DNA of 64,000 nt from Inquilinus ginsengisoli_A (GCF_031453975.1 NZ_JAVDPW010000006.1:1-64000); one strand, 5' to 3'; positions 1 through 8,064 are shown, numbered from the stretch's first letter. Notes: generated by a model from the letters alone, not told the origin. Numbers and translations: made by a program.

Positions 1-198
1 CTCCCGGACGCGCTCACCAACTCCCTGGCCTGGGCCCCCCCCCCGGGGGCCGGTTAGCCCCGGTGGCCTTTAAACACCACGGGCGTGTGGGGGTTGGGTT
101 CCCCCCCCCCCACCCCACCCCACGTCTGCTCATCCGGGCGGCGCCGCGACCACCGCCCGGATTCCCGCCGATAGCGGGTTCTGAACAGGGAGGATCGG
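1..198. other. C/G-homopolymer-rich left edge, no gene
   Basis: No convincing coding frame is seen. The stretch holds runs of ten or more C (about 35-45 and 101-111) and C-rich repeats up to about 121, unlike the rest of the window. Such runs are typical of contig ends or low-quality consensus, so the first 130 bases may contain errors. From about 180 the sequence becomes ordinary and carries the ribosome binding site of the next gene (GGGAGG about 6 bases before the ATG at 199). Confidence 0.5.
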
Positions 199-798
199 AT
201 GGCGAAGGCGAAGAAGACCCCCGGCAAGGCAGCGGCCAAGGCCCTGTCCTGGCTGAAGCTCGGCGCGCTGCGCGCCGACGCGGCGGCCAAGGCGGTGTTC
301 GCGCAGACCGAGGCGCGCATCGGCTATGTCAGGACCACCCAGCGGCTGCTGGCGCACAAGCCGGCGCTGCTCCTGGCGCAGGAGGGCCTGAGCCGCGCCG
401 TGATGCGCGATCCCGACGGGACCTTGAGCGACCGCGAGCGCGAGCTGATCGCACTGGTGGTCAGCAGCGAGAACCGATGCCAGCCCTGCGTCTTCGGCCA
501 TGCCGCGGAGCTGCGCCGGATCACCGGCGATGCGCTGTGGGTCGGCAAGGTCGAGGTCAATCATCGCCATGCCGAGCTGGGCAAGCGCGAGCGGGCGATC
601 GCCGACTATGTGCTGAAGATCACCCGGGCGCCGGGCGAGATCGAGGAGGCGGACCTCGCGCCGCTGCGCGCCGCCGGCCTGGCCGACACGGAAATCCTGG
701 AGGCGGCCGCGGTCGCCGCCTATTTCAACTTCAGCAACCGCATCAACAACGCGCTCGGCATCGCGCCGAACCCGGAAGCCTATGCGGCGCGTCGCTGA
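199..798 (+). CDS. AhpD-like peroxidase-related (carboxymuconolactone decarboxylase family) protein
   Basis: The 199-residue protein carries the AhpD-type redox motif ENRCQPCVFGHA: Cys94, Cys97 and His101 have the CxxC-x3-H arrangement of alkylhydroperoxidase AhpD and of the 'uncharacterised peroxidase-related' branch of the carboxymuconolactone decarboxylase family. The rest is predicted helical, as in that fold. Family members are cytoplasmic and use the cysteine pair for thiol peroxidase activity; the substrate here is unknown. The ATG at 199 follows a GGGAGG ribosome binding site. The FAD oxidoreductase gene starts 22 bases downstream on the same strand, so the two are probably co-transcribed. 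The AhpD-like protein could then remove the peroxide that such an oxidase makes, which is inference from neighbourhood only. Confidence 0.85.
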   Translation: MAKAKKTPGKAAAKALSWLKLGALRADAAAKAVFAQTEARIGYVRTTQRLLAHKPALLLAQEGLSRAVMRDPDGTLSDRERELIALVVSSENRCQPCVFGHAAELRRITGDALWVGKVEVNHRHAELGKRERAIADYVLKITRAPGEIEEADLAPLRAAGLADTEILEAAAVAAYFNFSNRINNALGIAPNPEAYAARR

Positions 799-819
799 GG
801 CGGGGACGGAAGGACGACC

Positions 820-1923
820 ATGGCAGCGGTGATCGTGATCGGCGCCGGCATCATCGGCGCCTCGGTGGCCTTCCGGCTGGCCCAGGCGGGCGCGTCGGTG
901 ACGGTGCTGGAGGCGACGCGGATCGGCGCCGGCACCTCCGGCACCAGCTTCTGCTGGACCAACGCGCACGACAAGGCGCCGCGGCCCTACCACGACCTCA
1001 ACGTCGCCGGCATGAAGGCGCATCGGGCGCTGCGCGACGAGTTCGCGGCCACGCCCTGGCTGCATGAGAATGGCTGCCTGGAATGGGCAGACGAGGCCGG
1101 CCGGGAGAAGCAGCGCCAGCGGGTCGAACGGCTGCAGGGCTGGGGCTATGCCGCCGAATGGATCGGCGCCGCGGAACTGCGCGAGCTGGCGCCCGACGTC
1201 GACCCCGCCGCGGTCGGCGACGCGCCGGTGGCGTGGTTTCCGGAGGAGGGCTGGGTCGACCCGGTGGTCTACGCCCAGGCGATGCTGGCCGCGGCCGGAC
1301 GACTCGGCGCCCGGGTGGTGATCGGCGCCCGGGTGGCGCGGCTGGATGTACGGGCCGGCAAGGCGACCGGCGTGACCACGGCCGACGGCACCGCCCATTT
1401 CGCCGACGCCGTGGTCAACTGCACCGGGCGCTGGGCCGACGATGCCGGCTTCGAGCCGGGCCTGCGCATCCCGCTGGCGCCGACCGCCGGCCTGCTGGTG
1501 TTCACGCCGCCGGTGGCGACCGGCCTCGACCGCGTGCTGCAGGCGCCGGACTGCCACATCCGGCCGGATGGGGCGGGGCGGCTGCTGGTGTGCCGCAACG
1601 ACGCCGAATTCGACCCCGCCGCGGCGCCGCGGCCCAGTGTCGACCTGCCCGAGGTGCGTGACCTGCTCCGCCGCGCCCGCGTCATCCTGCCGGCGATCGG
1701 CCCGGTGGAGCCCGAGGCTGTGCGCCTGGGCATCCGCGCCATCCCGCGCGACGGCTATTCCGCCGTCGGGCCGCTGCCGCAGGTGCAGGGCTACTACGCC
1801 GCCGTGACCCACAGCGGCGTGACCCTTGCGGCCTTCCTCGGGATGGCGGTGGCCGACGAGGTCGCGCGCGGCATCACGCGGCCCGAGCTGGCGACCTTCC
1901 GCCCGGCCCGCTTCTTCGGCTGA
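820..1923 (+). CDS. FAD-dependent oxidoreductase of the D-amino-acid/glycine oxidase (DAO) family
   Basis: The 367-residue protein opens with a Rossmann dinucleotide-binding motif (VIGAGIIGAS, Gly8, Gly10, Gly13) and continues with the GTSGTSFCW region usual after the first helix of DAO-family enzymes. The C-terminus has the second FAD-contact segment (HSGVTLAAFLG). Length fits glycine/D-amino-acid oxidases and dehydrogenases. These enzymes oxidise the C-N bond of small amino acids, with electrons going to oxygen or an acceptor. Substrate cannot be told from sequence. The ATG at 820 follows a GGAAGGA ribosome binding site. It shares a strand and likely transcript with the preceding AhpD-like gene, and ends 8 bases from the convergent SRPBCC gene. 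Confidence 0.88.
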   Translation: MAAVIVIGAGIIGASVAFRLAQAGASVTVLEATRIGAGTSGTSFCWTNAHDKAPRPYHDLNVAGMKAHRALRDEFAATPWLHENGCLEWADEAGREKQRQRVERLQGWGYAAEWIGAAELRELAPDVDPAAVGDAPVAWFPEEGWVDPVVYAQAMLAAAGRLGARVVIGARVARLDVRAGKATGVTTADGTAHFADAVVNCTGRWADDAGFEPGLRIPLAPTAGLLVFTPPVATGLDRVLQAPDCHIRPDGAGRLLVCRNDAEFDPAAAPRPSVDLPEVRDLLRRARVILPAIGPVEPEAVRLGIRAIPRDGYSAVGPLPQVQGYYAAVTHSGVTLAAFLGMAVADEVARGITRPELATFRPARFFG

Positions 1924-1930
1924 GGCGGCC

Positions 1931-2326
1931 TCAAGACTCCAGCACGCGCTTCAGCGTCGCCAGGTCGCGCGCCACCCAATCGGCATCAGCGGCGAATCTG
2001 GCGTCGTCCATCTCCGGCTGGCGGAACAGGTGCAGCGTCACCTCGCTGCCGCCGTCATTGGCCAGCACCCGCATCGGGATGGCGATCTCGGCGCCCGCGG
2101 GCGGGATCACCCAATGGTCGGCGATGCGGAACGGGTTGGGCGGGGTGAAGCGCACCCGCATGGTCCCGTCCGGCGTCTCGGCGGCCCAGCCGTCGCCGTC
2201 GCGCCGCAGCGATCCGGCCAGGCCGCTGGCCCATTTCATGAAGTTTTCGGGGATGGCCAGGAAACCGTAGACGGCGTCGGGGTCGCGATCGATCCAGACG
2301 CTGAGGGTGCGGGAGGGCAGGGACAT
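1931..2326 (-). CDS. SRPBCC-fold (polyketide cyclase/lipid-transport-like) protein
   Basis: The 131-residue protein looks like a START/SRPBCC single-domain protein. It has an N-terminal beta-strand with the recurring V-x-I-D-R-x-P-D-x-V-Y-x-F-L-x-x-P-E-N pattern, a G-W sequence in the middle, and a C-terminal helix (DADWVARDLATLKRVLES) that would cover the ligand pocket. No catalytic residues can be assigned and the ligand is unknown. I start at the ATG complementary to 2324-2326, because the longer frame would run through the divergent promoter region and the two LexA-type boxes. Its 3' end meets the convergent FAD oxidoreductase gene. Confidence 0.75.
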   Translation of the reverse strand: MSLPSRTLSVWIDRDPDAVYGFLAIPENFMKWASGLAGSLRRDGDGWAAETPDGTMRVRFTPPNPFRIADHWVIPPAGAEIAIPMRVLANDGGSEVTLHLFRQPEMDDARFAADADWVARDLATLKRVLES

Positions 2327-2395
2327 GGCGGGCCTCACTGTGATGTCGCCGGATTCTGCCCGATCCGCCGTCGCCCGGCTTGAACGAAACGGACG

Positions 2396-2410
2396 GTTCC
2401 TGAATTGTTC
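2396..2410 (+). promoter_or_regulatory. LexA box 1 (GTTC-N7-GTTC)
   Basis: The sequence GTTCCTGAATTGTTC matches the alphaproteobacterial SOS operator GTTC-N7-GTTC exactly in its eight fixed bases. It lies in the divergent intergenic region between the SRPBCC gene (start 2326, minus strand) and the unknown gene at 2500 (plus strand). A second exact match lies 22 bases further on. Functional LexA binding is inferred. Confidence 0.6.
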
Positions 2411-2432
2411 TTTTTTCTGGACTCCGACGCGT

Positions 2433-2447
2433 GTTCGCATTATGTTC
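2433..2447 (+). promoter_or_regulatory. LexA box 2 (GTTC-N7-GTTC), close to consensus
   Basis: GTTCGCATTATGTTC again matches GTTC-N7-GTTC, and its AT-rich spacer resembles the spacer seen in known alphaproteobacterial SOS boxes. It lies 52 bases before the ATG at 2500, so a bound repressor would cover the likely promoter of the unknown gene. Confidence 0.68.
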
Positions 2448-2499
2448 CAATCTCGTCGGATCGGCGAGGGAGTCGCCGTCCGGTCACAGGAGATCGGGA

Positions 2500-2838
2500 A
2501 TGGCGGTCACGCGCGAAGTCCGGGAACGGGATGGTCTGAAGCTCTACCGCAACACCCTGTCGCGGCGCCTGCTGGCGGCGGAGGGTACGGCGCGGATGCT
2601 GCAGGCGGCGCTGCGGGAGTTTCCCGATTTGCTCGGTTTCGACCAGTGGGCGCACCCCTCCGGCGCGCTGATGCTGTGCCGCACCGACAACCGCCCGACG
2701 GTGCTGGCCAAGGACAAGGCCTGGACGCCGGCGCGCGGTGACCTGGTCTTCGCCGCGGCGCGGACGGACAGCGAGATCCCGACGATGGCGCTGCCGCACG
2801 GGCAGCTCGGCGAGGGCGCCCAGCCGGCGTTCCTCTGA
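2500..2838 (+). CDS. Unrecognised 112-residue protein, candidate SOS gene
   Basis: I do not recognise the family. The product is soluble in appearance: no signal peptide, no membrane segment, a basic N-terminal helix-rich third (TREVRERDGLKLYRNTLSRR) and a mixed alpha/beta remainder with one Cys. The frame could open earlier at 2431. The ATG at 2500 is preferred because it follows an AGGAG ribosome binding site (2488-2492), and because the earlier start would overlap LexA box 2. The gene stands alone on its strand, ends 7 bases before the convergent GFA gene, and has two LexA-type operators upstream. SOS control is therefore the best clue to its role. Nothing in the sequence says what it does in damage repair or cell-cycle arrest. 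Confidence 0.72.
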   Translation: MAVTREVRERDGLKLYRNTLSRRLLAAEGTARMLQAALREFPDLLGFDQWAHPSGALMLCRTDNRPTVLAKDKAWTPARGDLVFAAARTDSEIPTMALPHGQLGEGAQPAFL

Positions 2839-2844
2839 GAACGG

Positions 2845-3312
2845 TCAGCCCAGGATGGCGTGCCGGCGCTCCAGGCTCGGCTGCGGCCACAGCGTCCCGA
2901 TGTCGTAGAAGATCTCGAAGGCGGGGGCGCCCTCGGGCAGCACGACCCAGGGCAGCTTCGACCGGGTGAAGATGTGGGCGTCCGGCGCCAGCGCCGTGGG
3001 ATCGTCGAGCGTGCCGACGCGGACGAAGCGCAGCGCGGGGCGGCCGCCATAGTCGCTCCACAGCGCCGTGCGGCAGGCAGGGCAGCGGTGGATGTCGTGC
3101 GGCCGGCCGCTATCGGTGGGCATGGCGACCGGCTCCGGCCGGCCCGACAGCAGGGCGATCCGGTCGGTCTCGATCAGGGCGTTGACCACGAAGGCGCTGC
3201 CGGTCTGGCGCTGGCAGTCGCGGCAATGGCAGCAATTCACGAACATCGGCGCCGACAGCAGCCGGTACCGCACTGCCCCGCAGAAGCAGCCGCCCTCCAT
3301 GGTGCTGGTCAT
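2845..3312 (-). CDS. GFA (glutathione-dependent formaldehyde-activating enzyme-like) zinc protein
   Basis: The 155-residue protein has the Mss4/GFA zinc pattern: GGCFCG (Cys9, Cys11), CCHCRDCQ (Cys27, Cys28, Cys30, Cys33) and HRCPAC (Cys77, Cys80). In the founding member Gfa of Paracoccus this fold binds zinc and speeds S-hydroxymethylglutathione formation. Most homologues, including this one, have no proven substrate. Start is the ATG complementary to 3310-3312; an in-frame ATG at 3300 is also possible and would keep the whole zinc core. It is convergent with the unknown gene that ends at 2838. Upstream (higher coordinates) begins the gene-poor region. Confidence 0.87.
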   Translation of the reverse strand: MTSTMEGGCFCGAVRYRLLSAPMFVNCCHCRDCQRQTGSAFVVNALIETDRIALLSGRPEPVAMPTDSGRPHDIHRCPACRTALWSDYGGRPALRFVRVGTLDDPTALAPDAHIFTRSKLPWVVLPEGAPAFEIFYDIGTLWPQPSLERRHAILG

Positions 3313-3597
3313 CAGCCTTCTCCGACCACCCAGGGTCTCCGGCCACGATTTTACTCTCGGCGGGTGGGAATCGGCAATCGCTGGGCTCTCACGGAGGGGA
3401 AGGATCGGGCAGGTCGCCTTGCAAGTGACCCGCCCGAACCCCCGGACGGACCCGCTGCGGTTTGCCCGGAAGGGGGATCCAGAACACGCCGCAACGGACC
3501 CCTCCGAGAATAAACCATAGGTTGTACGGTGCATGTGGCAATACACCCTTTTGGGCGTGGTCCAAGCACCAATCTCGGCGGGCCGTGAACAATGGGT

Positions 3598-3644
3598 GTG
3601 AGGTCGGGCAAGCGCTGTTGCGGACGACGCCTGCCCGACCCCAC
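3598..3644. other. Long hairpin, possible structured RNA
   Basis: The arms 3598-3610 and 3632-3644 form a 13-base stem with one mismatch around a 21-base loop. No T-run follows on either strand, so it does not look like an ordinary intrinsic terminator. It may belong to an uncharacterised small RNA or be a remnant of a mobile element. Confidence 0.3.
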
Positions 3645-3924
3645 CTGAGGGAAGCCACATGGCCAGCGTGAAGGGGGTTCTCTGGCAGGCCGCATGGAAA
3701 CCCGAGGGAAAGCCTAGAGGGGTCGCCCCTCAACCGGAACCGCCACTTCCGGAGGTGGCCTGTGGTCCGCTTCAGCTTATTGGGGGATTTCTCGCACCAA
3801 AGGTCGCCGCAAACAACGTGAAGCGGACCCTTCGAGGAAGGTATCGTCGCCCCGGCGCACCCTTTGGCCAAACCGCGGTATGTCAAGATGCGATGGCGTT
3901 CGGGCGGCCCGGAGGCCAACGAAC

Positions 3925-4200
3925 TTAGATGCCGGGCTGCCCGCTTCCTTTGACCGCATCAGACGCCGCCTCCTTCGCCGCACGCTCGATCGCCTGGTAA
4001 TCCCTGCGCGGACCGTCAACCCACCGAAGTCTGACGAACCGGTTTCGGAACACGGTGAACCGACCGGCGTAACGTGCACATGAAACGGTGCCATTCTTGC
4101 CGTCCCACGTCACCGACCAATCAGATGGCGATAGGCCCTTTGCCACGTCACTCTCCGGGCTGGCGCGCATTTGGGAGCAATCCAAAGACCCGGTCTGCAT
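3925..4200 (-). CDS. Possible small hypothetical protein
   Basis: This 91-codon frame reads like a protein in its second half: an aromatic beta-rich stretch (SDWSVTWDGKNGTVSC, then RFTVFRNRFVRLRW) followed by an amphipathic helix (DYQAIERAAKEAASDAVK). Codon use is less GC-biased than in the neighbours, as in acquired DNA. No family is recognised, no good ribosome binding site is obvious, and the frame stays open upstream to 4275. It could be a real accessory gene or a chance frame. Confidence 0.33.
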   Translation of the reverse strand: MQTGSLDCSQMRASPESDVAKGLSPSDWSVTWDGKNGTVSCARYAGRFTVFRNRFVRLRWVDGPRRDYQAIERAAKEAASDAVKGSGQPGI

Positions 4201-4712
4201 GGGCTCCCCCGTACAGGCCGGGCCTCGGGCCGCGGGGCAGGCAGAGGACCTCCGCGGCCGGACGAACGTCACCATTGCCGGGCGAGAGCGTCTAGTCAGC
4301 CATTCGGCTCAGGAGGAAGCGTAAAAGGGCAGGGTGGGGCGTATGGGGTGGCTGGGCGAACTGCAAGGCGTTGCGCGCGAAGCGACGCGCAAGCGCAGAA
4401 GTGGCGTGCCGAACGAACGACGCTCGCTGCATCCAGTCGGGTAAGGGCGCCAGGCTGCGCGCCAGGGCGAGCCCGTTCGCGACAGAAGCAGGGTCCTCGG
4501 TCTCGAACGCAGGAGGGCGGCCCCGAACGATCGAGGCGGTGCGTGGTCGGAATGCCTTGTCACGACAAAATCCTTCCCTGAAATGCCTGATCGTCACCGA
4601 AAGGCCAGGGGAGTCGAGTCGGGGTCAGCTGGGTGGGTGCGCCGATGTTGTAGGCCGGTTTATCAGCCTTCAACATTTCCGGGCCAAATCAACAGCTTGT
4701 TGAAATCATTGG

Positions 4713-4802
4713 CGGAGGGAAAGGGATTCGAACCCTTGATACGGCTCAACACCGTATACCCGCTTTCCAGGCGAGCGCCTTCAACCACTCGGCCACCCCT
4801 CC
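4713..4802 (-). tRNA. tRNA-Ser (anticodon GGA)
   Basis: On the minus strand the sequence folds as a class II tRNA. It has a 7-base acceptor stem (GGAGGGG paired to TCCCTCC with one G-U), the TGGCCGAGTGG D-arm start, an anticodon stem-loop with loop CTGGAAA (anticodon GGA), a long variable arm (TACGG/CCGTA) and the T-arm AAGGGTTCGAATCCCTT. The discriminator is G73, and CCA is encoded in the genome at 4712-4710. The serine identity follows from GGA and the long variable arm. Confidence 0.96.
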
Positions 4803-4948
4803 GCTGGAGGCCGGACAATACTCACGAGGCCCTGCTTCGGCAAGCGGGCAAATGCGCGATTTTTCACGTCGCTTCCGGCGTGGCGACCGGCCGGGCGGCG
4901 CGATAGAGTCGGCGCCGCCAGAAGGGCAGGTAAGCAGGGAGAGTTGGC

Positions 4949-5731
4949 ATGGCCGAAGTGTTCCGGTTCGATCGCGCCTTGGCGCGCCGGCCCGCCGATT
5001 CCGCCGTGGACGGGCTGCGCGCCGTCGACCGCGGCGCGCCGGACATGGTGCGGTTCCGGGCCGAGCATGCCGCCTATCTCGCGGCGCTGGAGGCTGCCGG
5101 CGTGGCGGTCGAGGTGCTGCCGCCGCTCGACGGCTTCCCGGATTCGGTGTTCATGGAAGACCCGGCCCTGACCTTCCCCGAAGGCGCCATCCTGCTGCGG
5201 CCGGGCGCGCCGTCGCGGCTGGGCGAGGCCGCCGAGGTCGCCGCCGAGCTGCGCGCCCGATTCGAGCGGGTGCTGGCGATGGAGGCCGGCTTCGCCGAGG
5301 GCGGCGACGTGCTGGTGACCCCGCGCGCGGTGATGATCGGCCTGTCCGCCCGCACCGATGCCCGCGGCGCCGGCGCCCTGGCCGCGCTGCTGGCCGAGCT
5401 CGGCCGCAAGGCGGAGATCGTGACGCCGCCGCCCGGCGTGCTGCACTTCAAGACCGCCTGCTCGCTGCTCGACTCCGAGACGGTGTTGGCGACCGGGCAG
5501 TTGGCCGGCTTCTTCCCCGGGCTGCGCGTGGTCCTGGTGCCGGAAGGCGAGGAGGCGGCCGCCAACGCCCTGCGGGTGAACGACGTCGTCATGGTGGGGG
5601 CGGCGTTTCCGCGCACCGCCGAGGCGCTGGACCGGCTCGGCTACCGCGTCGTGCCGCTTGATGTGGCGGAGACCGGCAAGCTCGATGCCGGCCTGTCCTG
5701 CATGTCGCTGCGCTGGGGCCTCGCCGGCTGA
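4949..5731 (+). CDS. Dimethylargininase (DDAH)-like amidinohydrolase
   Basis: The 260-residue protein has the layout of NG,NG-dimethylarginine dimethylaminohydrolase, a five-bladed guanidino-group-modifying enzyme. The substrate-binding acidic segment is FPDSVFMED (Asp66, Glu70, Asp71), followed by FAEGGDVL (Glu117, Asp120), the catalytic His in LHFKTACS (His166) and the nucleophilic Cys in LDAGLSCMSLRW (Cys251). DDAH hydrolyses methylated arginines to citrulline and methylamines. Bacterial homologues can instead act on related guanidines, so the exact substrate is open. The ATG at 4949 follows GGGAGAG. It is transcribed away from the tRNA and stands just before the polysaccharide cluster without an evident functional link. 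Confidence 0.87.
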   Translation: MAEVFRFDRALARRPADSAVDGLRAVDRGAPDMVRFRAEHAAYLAALEAAGVAVEVLPPLDGFPDSVFMEDPALTFPEGAILLRPGAPSRLGEAAEVAAELRARFERVLAMEAGFAEGGDVLVTPRAVMIGLSARTDARGAGALAALLAELGRKAEIVTPPPGVLHFKTACSLLDSETVLATGQLAGFFPGLRVVLVPEGEEAAANALRVNDVVMVGAAFPRTAEALDRLGYRVVPLDVAETGKLDAGLSCMSLRWGLAG

Positions 5732-5838
5732 CGGGTCGGGCCGGGGGCTGAGCCGCCCGCCCCGATGTCGCCGCATGGCACGCATCCCGGCGCTGATGGT
5801 GGGTGCGCACCCGGTCCGGTCCGGTTATATCGTATCCC

Positions 5839-7050
5839 GTGACTGTAAATCTCCTTCCCCAAGACGACGCCGCCGACCAGGGTTCCGAACCGGTCGACCT
5901 CCACGGGCGAACCATCCTGCAGGTGCTGCCGGCGCTCGGCACCGGCGGGGCCGAGCGCGGCTGCGTCGACGTCGCCGCGGCGATCGAGGCGGCGGGCGGG
6001 AAGGCCCTGGTCGCCTCGGCCGGCGGCGCCATGCTGCGCGACCTCGCCCGCACCGGGGCCGACCACATCACCCTGCCGCTCGGCGGCAAGAACCCGCTGA
6101 CGATCTGGCGCAACATCCGCCGGCTGGAAGCCGTGATCCGCGAGCGCGGTGTCGACCTGGTGCATGCCCGCAGCCGGGCCCCGGCCTGGAGCGCGCAGGC
6201 CGCCTGCCGCCGGGCCGGCATCCCCTTCGTCACCACAGTGCACGCGCCCTACAACCAGCACAGCGCCGCCAAGCGGCTGTACAATTCGATCATGGTGCGC
6301 GGCGACCGGGTGATCGCCATCTCCGACTTCATCGCCCGCCACATCGTCGAGACCTATGGCGCCGACCCGGCACGGATCCGCACCATCCCGCGCGGCGTCG
6401 ACCTCCGGCAATTCGCGATCGAGGCGGTCTCGGCCCAGCGCATCATCACCCTGGCCCGGGCCTGGCGCGCGCCGGACGACCGGCCGATCGTGCTGATGCC
6501 GGGGCGGCTGAGCCGGTGGAAGGGCCAGGCGGTGGTGATCGACGCGCTGGCACGGCTGGGCCGGCGCGACCTGCACTGCCTGATCGTCGGCAGCGACCAG
6601 GGCCGCACCGGCTACCGCAAGGAACTGATCGATCGGATCGCCGCCAAGGGCCTGAACGGCGTGGTCCAGCTGGTCGACCATTGCGACGACATGCCGGCCG
6701 CCTACATGCTGTCCGACGTCGTGGTGCACGCCTCGACCGACCCCGAGGGCTTCGGCCGGGTGGTGGTGGAGGCGATGGCGCTGGGCCGCCCGGTGATCGC
6801 CACCGACATCGGGGCGCCGCCGGAGCTTGTGGTCGAGGGCGAGACCGGCTGGCTGGTGCCGCCGGCCGATCCGGACGCGCTGGCGGCGGCGATCGACCAG
6901 GCCCTGTCGCTGACGCCCGAGGCGCGCAGCCGGATGGCGGAGCAGGCCATCGCCACGGTCGCGGGGCAGTACACCAAGGAAGCCATGACCGCGGCCACCC
7001 TGCGCGTCTACCAGGAGCTGCTGGGCGCGCCGGCCCCGTCGGGCGGCTAA
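5839..7050 (+). CDS. GT4-family glycosyltransferase
   Basis: The 403-residue protein has the two Rossmann domains of GT-B retaining glycosyltransferases. The N-terminal glycine-rich acceptor-side loop reads VLPALGTGGAERG. The C-terminal donor-site segment is PEGFGRVVVEAMALGRPV, with the E-x7-E pair at about Glu303 and Glu311 that binds nucleotide sugar. It would add a sugar to a lipid-linked glycan at the cytoplasmic face of the inner membrane. I take the GTG at 5839 as start because family homology begins soon after; an earlier GTG at 5803 is in frame. It opens the polysaccharide cluster, with the DUF115-type gene 12 bases downstream. Confidence 0.88.
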   Translation: MTVNLLPQDDAADQGSEPVDLHGRTILQVLPALGTGGAERGCVDVAAAIEAAGGKALVASAGGAMLRDLARTGADHITLPLGGKNPLTIWRNIRRLEAVIRERGVDLVHARSRAPAWSAQAACRRAGIPFVTTVHAPYNQHSAAKRLYNSIMVRGDRVIAISDFIARHIVETYGADPARIRTIPRGVDLRQFAIEAVSAQRIITLARAWRAPDDRPIVLMPGRLSRWKGQAVVIDALARLGRRDLHCLIVGSDQGRTGYRKELIDRIAAKGLNGVVQLVDHCDDMPAAYMLSDVVVHASTDPEGFGRVVVEAMALGRPVIATDIGAPPELVVEGETGWLVPPADPDALAAAIDQALSLTPEARSRMAEQAIATVAGQYTKEAMTAATLRVYQELLGAPAPSGG

Positions 7051-7061
7051 GGGACGTCGCG

Positions 7062-7805
7062 ATGCTGCCGCTGCTCGCCAAGACCTACGCCCTGGCCGGG
7101 GCCCTGGCCGCACCCGGCCGCACCCGTCGGATCATGCGGCTGAAGAACCGCCATGCCGGCGAGCGCTGCTTCCTGCTGGGCAATGCGCCGTCGCTGGTGC
7201 AGTTCGACCTGTCGAAGCTGGCCGGCGAGCAGTTCTTCGTGGTCAAGAAGGGCTACAAGGCGCTGGAGCACGGGCTGCCGTCGCCGATCCCGTACTATGT
7301 GCTCAGCGACCTGCGCGGCTGGGACCGGATCAAGGCCGATGTCTCGACCCTGCCGGTCGGAACCTATCTGGTGCGCGACACCATCGCCGCCCAGCCGGAG
7401 TTCCAGCCGCCCGCCGACCGGGTGGTGACCTTCCCCAGCTATCGCGGCGGCCTGCGCAAGCAGGGGTTCCGGCACCAGCCCTGGCACGGCCTGGGCAATG
7501 ATTCGACCGTCATCCTGTTCGCCGCCCAGATCGCGCATTACCTCGGCTTCGCCGAGGTCTACATCCTCGGCGTCGATCTCGACTACTCCCAGGCCACGAC
7601 CTATTTCTACGCCGTCGGGCAGAGCGAGACGAACCAGTACGCCCGGCCCGAGGACGAGATCTACGCGCGTGAGTTCGGCACGCTGCGCCAGGCCTTCGAT
7701 GCCGATGGCCGGATCCTGCGCAATGTCGGCCGCGGCGGCGCGGTGATGGGGCTGGAGCGGGCGGATTACGACGCGGTGCTGGCACAGCCGAAGCCAGGAC
7801 GCTGA
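7062..7805 (+). CDS. DUF115/MptE-like protein (motility-accessory/glycan-associated fold)
   Basis: The 247-residue protein begins with a charged helix, then RCFLLGNAPSL, a glycine-containing loop typical of the 6-hydroxymethylpterin pyrophosphokinase MptE-like/DUF115 fold. Later come WHGLGNDSTVILFAAQ and LGFAEVYILGVDLDY, where the last acidic pair is the family's conserved end of the Rossmann-like core. DUF115 members occur in flagellin and surface glycosylation loci and are thought to handle nucleotide-activated sugars, but few have known activity. The ATG at 7062 lies 12 bases after the glycosyltransferase stop, so the two are very likely one operon. Confidence 0.75.
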   Translation: MLPLLAKTYALAGALAAPGRTRRIMRLKNRHAGERCFLLGNAPSLVQFDLSKLAGEQFFVVKKGYKALEHGLPSPIPYYVLSDLRGWDRIKADVSTLPVGTYLVRDTIAAQPEFQPPADRVVTFPSYRGGLRKQGFRHQPWHGLGNDSTVILFAAQIAHYLGFAEVYILGVDLDYSQATTYFYAVGQSETNQYARPEDEIYAREFGTLRQAFDADGRILRNVGRGGAVMGLERADYDAVLAQPKPGR

Positions 7806-8064
7806 ATGCGCGGCGTGAGAAATTGTGAGCGACGCTAAAGACAACTTAACCCATCTGTGCCATGGATCGGGTGGGGGAGCGATGCCGGCGGCGCCGGCAG
7901 GCGGGCCGGTCGAACTCTGCGACGCGGTCCCGGCTGCCGACGAATAGCCGCCTGCCGCCGGAATCGGATGAGAGAGCGTAGGACGCTCGGGTGGTCGACA
8001 TGTTTGGCAGATGGATCGGTGCCGCTTGGCCTGCCGGACGGCGTGGCATGAAAGGGCGCGCCGA

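Larger units (their letters stand above)
3313..4712. other. Gene-poor 1.4-kb region abutting the 3' end of tRNA-Ser
   Basis: No gene in this stretch is recognisable with confidence. GC content is visibly lower than in the flanks and no frame shows the strong third-position GC of the neighbours, apart from the weak candidate at 3925-4200. The stretch holds a long hairpin (3598-3644) and an 11-base inverted repeat (3764-3774 with 3819-3829). It lies immediately downstream of the tRNA-Ser 3' end, the usual side for integrated elements, so it could be a decayed island. I could find no clear copy of the tRNA 3' end as a distal boundary. Confidence 0.4.

Noticed and set aside
3392..3409. Possible distal copy of the tRNA-Ser 3' end (CGGAGGGGAAGG)
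   Set aside because: Only about 11 bases match with gaps, too weak for an attachment site.
3389..3919. Minus-strand frame of 176 codons in the gene-poor region
   Set aside because: Residue pattern is random (many Cys, Pro and Arg, no hydrophobic periodicity) and it crosses the hairpin at 3598. It is not treated as a gene.
3659..3928. Possible two-piece tmRNA (GCAAACAACG-like tag segment near 3810)
   Set aside because: The following codons do not give a tmRNA tag ending in Ala-Ala, and no tRNA-like ends pair around it.
4292..4597. Minus-strand frame of 101 codons before the tRNA
   Set aside because: Two overlapping frames of similar quality exist here and none has a ribosome binding site or recognisable features. 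It was left as non-coding.
5803..5838. Earlier GTG start for the GT4 glycosyltransferase
   Set aside because: The 12 extra residues have no homology character and no ribosome binding site. GTG 5839 is nearer to the conserved domain.
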